A DNA stretch of 21,530 nt from Draconibacterium sp. (GTDB taxonomy: Bacteria; Bacteroidota; Bacteroidia; Bacteroidales; Prolixibacteraceae). Position numbers and translations under genes: made by a program. A model generated the notes under the pieces. It ran no database searches. It saw only the letters and a list, made by a program, of their open reading frames with translations, and was not told the DNA's origin. The stretch is taken from NCBI GenBank assembly GCA_027011835.1, contig JALUZN010000345.1, forward strand, positions 1 through 21,530. Direction: 5' to 3'. Below, piece after piece: positions 16,362-21,530 of the stretch (position 1 is its first letter; every line of letters begins with the position of its first letter).

Positions 16362-18038
16362 TTATTTGGGTACTTTTTCGCCGGGGAATCGTTTGGCGTA
16401 CTCTTTCCAAAACAGCTTAACTTCGCTTTTCATCTCTTTCGAGAGGGAGAGGATGCCGAACAGGTTTGGAATGGTCATAAGTGCGATGGTGATGCCCGAA
16501 AGTGTCCAGATAATTGTAGTGTCGGCGAACGATGCGAAGAAAAATGCGACGACATAAATTAGCCGGAAATAGACTACGCTTTTTACTCCGAAGAGGTAGG
16601 TCATGGCGCGGTCGCCGTAATACGACCAGCTTATGGCGGTTGAAAAAGCAAACATAAGCAGGCCGATGGAGACAATGTATTTTCCGTATTCGCCAAACCA
16701 GCTGCGGGTGAATGCCACCGTAGTGAGAGGGGCACTGTGCAGTAGCGATTTTCCGGTGAGTGAAACTCCATCTTGCGCGACAAGTTTACCATTGTTAAAC
16801 TGAATTTTTCCGTTGTAGGGCTGTTTGTTTACCCAAACTCTTACGTTTTCGGCTACCGAGCGTGCGTGAATAATTGTGGGTTGATTTTCAATAACTCCGT
16901 TAACAACAGTTAGGTCTCCGGTAAATTGTTTAAGCTGTTCTTCGCCGGCTAAAAAGTGGTACAGTTTTTCGGTGTCGGCTTTGTTTTTGTCGGAGTAGTT
17001 TCCGGCTAAAACGGTGAGGTCGGCTTCCTGAAATTTGTTCTCAATTTTTTCGGTCCACACGCCCGACGAAAGGAGTACCATTCCGGTAAGCGAGCAAATT
17101 ACAATGGTATCGATAAATGGTTCGAGCAGAGCAACGAGTCCTTCGGAAACGGGCTCGTGCGCACGTGCTGCCGCGTGTGCAATTGGTGCCGAACCCTGTC
17201 CGGCTTCGTTCGAAAAGAGGCCGCGGTTTACGCCGCGATTAAATGCAAAAGCAATGCTTCCTCCAAGAAAGCCACCGGCTGCTGCCGACCCGGTAAACAG
17301 ATGGGTTACAATTGCTTCTAACGATGGAATTATATTTTGATAATTGTATCCGATAACGGCAATTGCACCAATAAAATAGACGGCAGCCATAAGCGGAACC
17401 AGTGTTGATGTAACTTTGGCAATACGTTTTATTCCGCCAATTATTACCAGTCCAAGAAGTGCTGCAAGTATTGCACCGGTTACCATATGTTTTATTCCGA
17501 AAGTTTGAAACAGCGAATTTGAGATGCTGTTTATTTGTGGTAAACTACCTGTTCCAAACGAAGAGAGAACGGTTGCAACGGCAAAAATAGCTGCCAGCCA
17601 TTTCATGTTTAACCGGTTTTTCATATAGTACATTGGGCCGCCCGATATAGAGCCATCGGCAGCGGTTTCGCGGTATTTGTGCGAGAGTGTAACTTCCACA
17701 AATTTAGTGGTCATTCCTACTGCTGCGGTAACCAACATCCAAAAAAGTGCCGCCGGTCCGCCAAGGTGAATAGCAAGTGCCACACCGGCAATATTTCCTG
17801 TACCCACAGTTCCCGAAAGTGCAGTTGTTAACGCCTGAAAATGCGATGTGTCGCCAACGTCGCCCTCTTTGTCGAATTTGCCCCGAACAATGCGAAGCGA
17901 ATGTTTTAAATAGCGGAATTGTGGAAATTTCAGGTAGATGGTGAAAAATATTCCGGTTCCCAGTAACAGGAAAACAAACCATTGCGAACCACCAATATAA
18001 CTGTCGATTAAAGAGAGAATGTCGTTAACTTTATTCAT
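16362..18038 (-). CDS. Sodium:alanine/glycine symporter (AGCS family)
   Basis: 558 residues from the ATG at 18038 (MNKVNDILSLID); a start 13 codons earlier is less likely. It is an inner-membrane importer that couples Na+ to small neutral amino-acid uptake. AGCS signatures are LTTALSGTVGTGNIAGVA, GGPAALFWM, the GGPMYYM motif, and FNRGVNRGLFSNEAGQGSAP, which holds the conserved SNEAG-G. About ten or eleven hydrophobic helices are visible. Between the helix ending VLLSSGVW and the one starting WFGEYGKYIVSIG lies a soluble insertion of roughly 110-120 residues, which makes the protein longer than typical AlsT. The gene stands apart: about 150 bp separates it from the DUF1080 gene upstream, and the GC-rich element lies 11 bp past its stop. 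Confidence 0.9.
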   Translation of the reverse strand: MNKVNDILSLIDSYIGGSQWFVFLLLGTGIFFTIYLKFPQFRYLKHSLRIVRGKFDKEGDVGDTSHFQALTTALSGTVGTGNIAGVALAIHLGGPAALFWMLVTAAVGMTTKFVEVTLSHKYRETAADGSISGGPMYYMKNRLNMKWLAAIFAVATVLSSFGTGSLPQINSISNSLFQTFGIKHMVTGAILAALLGLVIIGGIKRIAKVTSTLVPLMAAVYFIGAIAVIGYNYQNIIPSLEAIVTHLFTGSAAAGGFLGGSIAFAFNRGVNRGLFSNEAGQGSAPIAHAAARAHEPVSEGLVALLEPFIDTIVICSLTGMVLLSSGVWTEKIENKFQEADLTVLAGNYSDKNKADTEKLYHFLAGEEQLKQFTGDLTVVNGVIENQPTIIHARSVAENVRVWVNKQPYNGKIQFNNGKLVAQDGVSLTGKSLLHSAPLTTVAFTRSWFGEYGKYIVSIGLLMFAFSTAISWSYYGDRAMTYLFGVKSVVYFRLIYVVAFFFASFADTTIIWTLSGITIALMTIPNLFGILSLSKEMKSEVKLFWKEYAKRFPGEKVPK

Positions 18039-18192
18039 TGCAGGAAAAGTGTAATTAATTTTAGCCGAAAATAGCACAAACTATTTTAAATTGTTGCAAC
18101 GGTTGAATAATTTATACTCAAACCAAATAGCTTTATGCCTGTTTTTTGCTCTGAATTTCTATCTGATTTGGGCTTTAATAGAATTGTGTTAT

Positions 18193-19011
18193 TTAATCGT
18201 CGAGAACCAATAATTCTATTTTTCTGAAATCGGTATTATGACTTTCGGCTTGTAACGAAATTGTTCCTTTGGTAAGTATCTTATCGCCGTTGGCGGGCAG
18301 CAGTTTTTTGTAATACTGGTCGTTGGGGTCGAGTTGCGGTTTTTCGTAATGCATTACCTCTTTCCCGTCAATAAAGTGGCGAATTACTTTTCCTCCGTGT
18401 ACTTCTACCTCAACAGAAACCCACTGGTCGCCGTTGTAGGTTTTCGATTTAGAAGGTGTACAGTGTCTGGTAATTAGTTTTCCATCCATTTCAATATTCG
18501 TTCCGGGTGTACAAACATTCATAGTTGGTCGTTCGCCTTTTCCACTTCCTCCAAGCAGTTGAACTTCTATTGATGTTGGGAATTTCTGGTCTAACTCCAT
18601 CGACTCGGCACTTTGCCCGTGTATCATAATTCCGTTATTCCGAAAAGCCCAGCCGGGACCTCCTTTTACCTGTTCGCCAACAAAACGGTATTCCACTCTG
18701 AGCCTGTAATTCGAAAAAACTCCTTTGTAAAAAATATGACCGAACTCGCCATTAAAACTATCCCAGTTTTTATAACTCACACGGAGCATTCCATCTTCAA
18801 CACGAAATGTATTATTATAATTATCGCCCAGTTTATGACCGGTGAATTTAATGTCCCAGTTGCTTAAATCTTTCCCGTTGAAAAGTTGAATCCAGTTTTC
18901 TTTATCAGGATTTTCGGCGGTTTTTTTATTTTTTGTATGCGAATTACACGAAGAGAAAAACAGAATAAAAACTACTAAAAACAGTTTTGAAAAGGTACTA
19001 AATGTGCGCAT
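18193..19011 (-). CDS. DUF1080 (3-keto-disaccharide/3-keto-glycoside hydrolase-like) lipoprotein
   Basis: 272 residues. Lipoprotein signal with FFSSC, lipid anchor Cys22. The DUF1080 beta-jelly-roll follows: WIQLFNGKDLSNWDIKF (41-57), FRVEDGMLRVSY, FGHIFYKGVFSNYRLRVEYR, the NNGIMIHG segment, PTSIEVQLLGG, and the closing GTISLQAESHNTDFRKIEL. The family includes enzymes that cleave 3-keto-glycosides made by Gfo/Idh/MocA-type dehydrogenases, so it may functionally complement the exported oxidoreductase at 13902-15473, although the genes are not adjacent. It is divergent from rnpB, with 54 bp between. The catalytic residues are not assigned here. Confidence 0.9.
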   Translation of the reverse strand: MRTFSTFSKLFLVVFILFFSSCNSHTKNKKTAENPDKENWIQLFNGKDLSNWDIKFTGHKLGDNYNNTFRVEDGMLRVSYKNWDSFNGEFGHIFYKGVFSNYRLRVEYRFVGEQVKGGPGWAFRNNGIMIHGQSAESMELDQKFPTSIEVQLLGGSGKGERPTMNVCTPGTNIEMDGKLITRHCTPSKSKTYNGDQWVSVEVEVHGGKVIRHFIDGKEVMHYEKPQLDPNDQYYKKLLPANGDKILTKGTISLQAESHNTDFRKIELLVLDD

Positions 19012-19055
19012 AATTATTTTTTAAATGAATAAAAGTAAAGATAAAACAAATTTTA

Positions 19056-19063
19056 TACTTTTG
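19056..19063 (+). promoter_or_regulatory. Bacteroidota-type -7 promoter box for rnpB (TACTTTTG)
   Basis: TACTTTTG matches the Bacteroidota -7 consensus TAnnTTTG and ends 5 bp before the first base of the RNase P P1 helix at 19068. I see no convincing TTTG -33 box at the usual distance, so the call rests on the -7 box and its position. Confidence 0.55.
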
Positions 19064-19065
19064 CG

Positions 19066-19478
19066 GCGGCAGACCGCTTTATCGTGCCGGCATTTATTGC
19101 CGGTAAGGAAAGTCCGGGCAACGCAGGGCACCGTGCTTCTTAACGGGAAGATCTTTGAAAGGGGATAGCAACGTAACAGAAAATAACCACCCCTAACCGA
19201 CGTGTCGGTTTGGGGAACGGGTGAAAAGGTGCGGTAAAAGCGCACCGGCGGAAGTGGTAACACAGCCGGCCGTACGTCTCACGGGTTGCAAAGCCAAATA
19301 TATCCCGATTGTTTGCCGCTGTTGCGGTACAACGGAGCTGCCCGCTCTGTTTCTTTGACGCACGAAGAAGTCGGGAGGGGTAGGCTGCAGGAGCAAAACA
19401 GCAATGTTTTGACTAGATAAATGATAAAGGGTCGCGATGTTTATCGCGATTACAGAACCCGGCTTACAGGTCTGCCAT
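19066..19478 (+). ncRNA. rnpB: RNase P RNA (bacterial class A)
   Basis: The catalytic RNA of RNase P, which trims tRNA 5' leaders. Helix P1 closes the molecule: GGCAGACC (19068-19075) pairs with GGTCTGCC (19469-19476). Universally conserved parts are visible in order: GGAAAGTCCGGGCA (about 19107), AACAGAAAATAACC (about 19175), GTGCGGTAAAAGCGCACCGG (about 19229), GACTAGATAAATGATAAAGG (about 19411) and TACAGAACCCGGCTTACAGG (19451-19470). Length, about 410 nt, is normal. An eight-T run (19478-19485) directly follows P1 and probably helps end transcription. Boundaries are good to a few bases. Confidence 0.97.
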
Positions 19479-19492
19479 TTTTTTTCAATCAG

Positions 19493-19526
19493 AAAGAGGT
19501 ATACGAATTATCTCTTTTGTTTTTTT
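19493..19526 (+). terminator. Possible terminator downstream of rnpB
   Basis: The stem AAAGAG (19493-19498) / CTCTTT (19512-19517) is followed by a T-rich tract (19515-19526). The stem is weak and overlaps the stop codon of the convergent anti-sigma-like gene. The T8 run right after P1 may be the main end point instead. Confidence 0.35.
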
Positions 19527-20545
19527 CTGAAAATAACTTTTAGCTCAACAGTTGTGGCTATTTGTTTTCCGTCTTTAATTTCAGGACTCCAGTGCGGGCC
19601 GTTTTTAATTATTTCGCAGGCTTTGTTAAACAGGAGCGTGTCGGCTCTGTTTATATTTTGAAAGTTGTACAGATTTCCTTCTGTATCGATTTCAAATTTT
19701 ACTCTAATTTTTTCTTTTCGCTTTTTATAATTGGCTGGTAAAACGGCGGTTGAATCTAAATACGCATTGTATTTATTTAACCCGGTAACAGGACGGGCAT
19801 CCGAGTCTTCGACAATTTTTCCTTCGGGAGCTACTGCCGCGACAGGTGCAGCAACCGGTGCCTGTGCGGTAACGGCAGCTCCTGAAAAAGATTTGCTGTT
19901 GGTTGTTGCCTTTCGTTGTTGCGCACTTTTTGCTGTTCGAAATTTATCATTGTCCTCATTTATTTCCGTTTCGTCGGAATCAAAATCTTCAACAATCATT
20001 AACACTTGGTGTGCATTTTTTGTGGACACATTATCTTCTGTTTTTTTCTTGCTTCTGGCAGCGTTCTTTTGGGGTAATTTTGCAGTCTCTTTTTCCGGGC
20101 TTTTCTCTCTTTTAACCGGTTGTTCAACCATTTTAGTTTCTTCATCAACTTCGGACTGAACAGTCTGTTTTTTTAGCGGTTTGTATTTTTCTGCACTCTT
20201 TTCAGTTTTTTCAACCGGCTTGGTTTCAACAGTTTGCAACGGTTTGTTTTCTGTTTGAATCTGCATCCAAATTACTCCGGCAGTAATTAGCAGCAAAATA
20301 GTGGCTGCTGCTGCCATAAAACGGAATCTGTTTTTTTGTTTTACAGGAGCAATTTGTTTTTGTAAATCATTTAAATCGTTTTCAATATTTTCAGGTTTAT
20401 AACCGGAGAAACCTTCCAGTGCTTCGGCTTCGAAAGGGTGTTTTTGCAACTCCTTTTCAAAAGCATTGCGTTCGCTGTCGGTCATCTCATTTTTCAGATA
20501 CCTGAAAAAATCTTTTCTGCTGATATGTGTTTTGTTATCGTTCAT
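19508..20545 (-). CDS. Anti-sigma-factor-like membrane protein with TonB-like C-terminal domain
   Basis: 345 residues. An N-terminal cytoplasmic part (1-73, with ISRKDFFRYLKNEMTDSERN and FEAEALEGFSGY) is typical of Bacteroidota anti-sigma-like proteins. One transmembrane helix (about 74-96, FMAAAATILLLITAGVIWM) follows. A long, charged, low-complexity linker (about 97-255) is rich in Lys, Glu, Pro and Ala. The C-terminal domain (about 260-345) has the TonB-CTD pattern: VKFEIDTEGNLYNFQN, LLFNKACEIIKNG and a final VELKVIF strand. Its ATG overlaps the sigma-factor stop by 4 nt (ATGA), so the two are translationally coupled. It probably holds the sigma factor at the inner membrane until a periplasmic signal arrives. 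That role is inferred from the pair. Confidence 0.85.
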   Translation of the reverse strand: MNDNKTHISRKDFFRYLKNEMTDSERNAFEKELQKHPFEAEALEGFSGYKPENIENDLNDLQKQIAPVKQKNRFRFMAAAATILLLITAGVIWMQIQTENKPLQTVETKPVEKTEKSAEKYKPLKKQTVQSEVDEETKMVEQPVKREKSPEKETAKLPQKNAARSKKKTEDNVSTKNAHQVLMIVEDFDSDETEINEDNDKFRTAKSAQQRKATTNSKSFSGAAVTAQAPVAAPVAAVAPEGKIVEDSDARPVTGLNKYNAYLDSTAVLPANYKKRKEKIRVKFEIDTEGNLYNFQNINRADTLLFNKACEIIKNGPHWSPEIKDGKQIATTVELKVIFRKKQKR

Positions 20546-21129
20546 TTTTGTTTATCCAAACAAATCTTTAAATTTCTTTTTCCGTTTTGAATAAAGCTTT
20601 TTACCTTTTTCTCCTCGATGTTTAAAGTCGTTGCAATTTCGTGGTAGCAGCGGTTTTTGTAATAAAAAAGCCTGATACATTGTTGTTGTTCTGCCTTTAA
20701 TTTTTCGATGCAGTTTGCAAGTGCTTTTTCCAGAGCTGCATTTTGTTCTTCGTCAAGAGGATGCAGGTCGACCTCTTTTTCCATAAAAATTTCCATCTCT
20801 TTTTCCGATGAGACCGAAACCGTGTTGCCGGGTTTGGTTTTTCGCAGCTCCATTAAACAGTAGTTTTTGGCAACTACATACAGCCAGCTTTTAAAATTGC
20901 CAACCTCGTGTTTACCAACCTCAACCAAAACTTTTTCGTACAACTCAATTACCGCATCTTTGGCTTTTTCGGAATTTTTAAAATACTTTAAACAAACCCC
21001 GTAAACCAAATGCATATGACGCGAATACAACTCCCCGAGAACTTCCTGATTGTTATTGTTCAGAAACGTTTCGAGTAGCTCCGAATCGGTTTTAGCTTTT
21101 TTATTTCTGTTTAATGGAATGAGTTGCAT
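20542..21129 (-). CDS. ECF-type sigma-70 family RNA polymerase sigma factor
   Basis: 195 residues. Region 2 spans about 24-97 (EVLGELYSRHMHLVYGVCLK, then KDAVIELYEKVL and FKSWLYVVAKNYCLMELRK). A charged linker (98-130) follows, and region 4 spans about 131-190 with QQQCIRLFYYKNRCYHEIAT then a recognition-helix region EEKKVKSFIQNGKRNLK. There is no region 1 or 3, as expected for ECF sigma. It is the first gene of a two-gene unit with the overlapping anti-sigma-like gene. The target regulon is unknown. Confidence 0.92.
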   Translation of the reverse strand: MQLIPLNRNKKAKTDSELLETFLNNNNQEVLGELYSRHMHLVYGVCLKYFKNSEKAKDAVIELYEKVLVEVGKHEVGNFKSWLYVVAKNYCLMELRKTKPGNTVSVSSEKEMEIFMEKEVDLHPLDEEQNAALEKALANCIEKLKAEQQQCIRLFYYKNRCYHEIATTLNIEEKKVKSFIQNGKRNLKICLDKQK

Positions 21130-21163
21130 TAATTTTAAATGCTATTTTAGAATGATACGTTTT

Positions 21164-21179
21164 GTAAAATTAATTTTAC
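21164..21179. repeat. 16-bp perfect palindrome upstream of the sigma gene
   Basis: GTAAAATTAATTTTAC is a perfect inverted repeat in the 77-bp gap between the toxin stop and the sigma start, 34 bp upstream of the sigma ATG. It could be an operator, but an AT-rich palindrome can occur by chance. Confidence 0.3.
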
Positions 21180-21206
21180 TCTGACAATGTTATTTAATTT
21201 CTTTTT

Positions 21207-21491
21207 TCAATTTATCTGGCTCCATCTGTTATCAAATAATGTAACAATGCTTATTTCTTTAGAATTGAACCGATAATATAGTGAAGTTTGTTTGGTTAGA
21301 ACAAGTTTGCGAAGCCCTTTTATTGCGTGCGTTTTTTTACCGCTTTCAGGATACTTTTGAATCTGTTTAAGTGCTTTGTCAAGTTTTTTTATAAAATTGT
21401 GCTTCACCTTAACCGACCATTCTGATTCTAAATATTCAAGTAATAAATCAAGTTTTACAGAAGCTCTTTTCGAAAGTTTTACAATTCTCAT
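21207..21491 (-). CDS. ParE/RelE-family type II toxin
   Basis: 94 residues, cytosolic. ParE-like layout: MRIVKLSKRASVKLDLLLEY at the start, a helix-rich NFIKKLDKALKQIQKYPESG (32-51), GLRKLVLTKQTSLYYRF (59-75) and a closing SIVTLFDNRW (81-90). Length is typical. Its ATG overlaps the stop codon of an upstream frame by one base (TAATG), the usual antitoxin-toxin arrangement. ParE members target gyrase and RelE members cut mRNA; which applies here cannot be told from the sequence. Confidence 0.85.
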   Translation of the reverse strand: MRIVKLSKRASVKLDLLLEYLESEWSVKVKHNFIKKLDKALKQIQKYPESGKKTHAIKGLRKLVLTKQTSLYYRFNSKEISIVTLFDNRWSQIN

Positions 21492-21530
21492 TACCTGTGT
21501 TTACTCATAAACTCTTCGTAATCTACAAGC
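21491..21530 (-). CDS. C-terminal end of a probable antitoxin (cut by window edge)
   Basis: The last 12 codons read LVDYEEFMSKHR and stop at TAA (21493-21491), sharing one base with the toxin ATG. The acidic-aromatic ending DYEEFM resembles C-termini of antitoxins paired with ParE-type toxins. Only the tail is visible. Confidence 0.6.
   Translation of the reverse strand, partial: LVDYEEFMSKHR

Noticed and set aside
19021..19396. Open frames on the minus strand across rnpB
   Set aside because: They lie within the RNase P RNA, which explains the sequence conservation.

Overview
The window comes from a Bacteroidota genome, most likely a marine or gut-type Bacteroidales/Marinilabiliales relative. 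The reasons are a type IX secretion (T9SS) PorP/SprF protein next to a gliding-motility-type (type B) C-terminal domain, AT-rich intergenic DNA, a TAnnTTTG-type promoter box, a NimA-like flavoprotein, Tat-exported Gfo/Idh/MocA and DUF1080 proteins, and very few Shine-Dalgarno sites. The genus is inference.

Region 1 (1-9538, + strand) is a co-directional four-gene surface locus. Two very large mosaic repeat proteins (the first cut by the left edge) resemble phage tail fibres and YadA-type heads. They are followed by a protein with thrombospondin type 3 calcium repeats and a T9SS type B sorting domain, and then by a PorP/SprF outer-membrane protein. I read it as a T9SS-linked surface fibre or adhesin module. 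The two giant proteins share whole protein blocks with each other.

Region 2 (9871-11912, + strand) holds a cytidylate-kinase-like protein and a small BamA/TamA-type beta-barrel protein.

Region 3 (11915-19011, - strand) is metabolic. It contains a GH26-like lipoprotein whose TIM barrel appears circularly permuted, a NimA-like FMN protein, a DoxX + Gfo/Idh/MocA pair, an AGCS sodium:amino-acid symporter and a DUF1080 (3-keto-glycoside hydrolase-like) lipoprotein. Between DoxX and the symporter lies a GC-rich intergenic element with long base-pairing, which may be a structured RNA or a dispersed repeat.

Region 4 holds RNase P RNA (rnpB, + strand, about 19066-19478) and, on the - strand, an ECF sigma factor translationally coupled to a membrane anti-sigma-like protein with a TonB-like C-terminal domain. 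At the right edge are a ParE/RelE toxin and the last 12 codons of its probable antitoxin.

The best candidates for something new are the fibre locus in region 1, the permuted GH26-like lipoprotein and the structured intergenic element at 16171-16350. All functional calls come from reading motifs; no database search was run.
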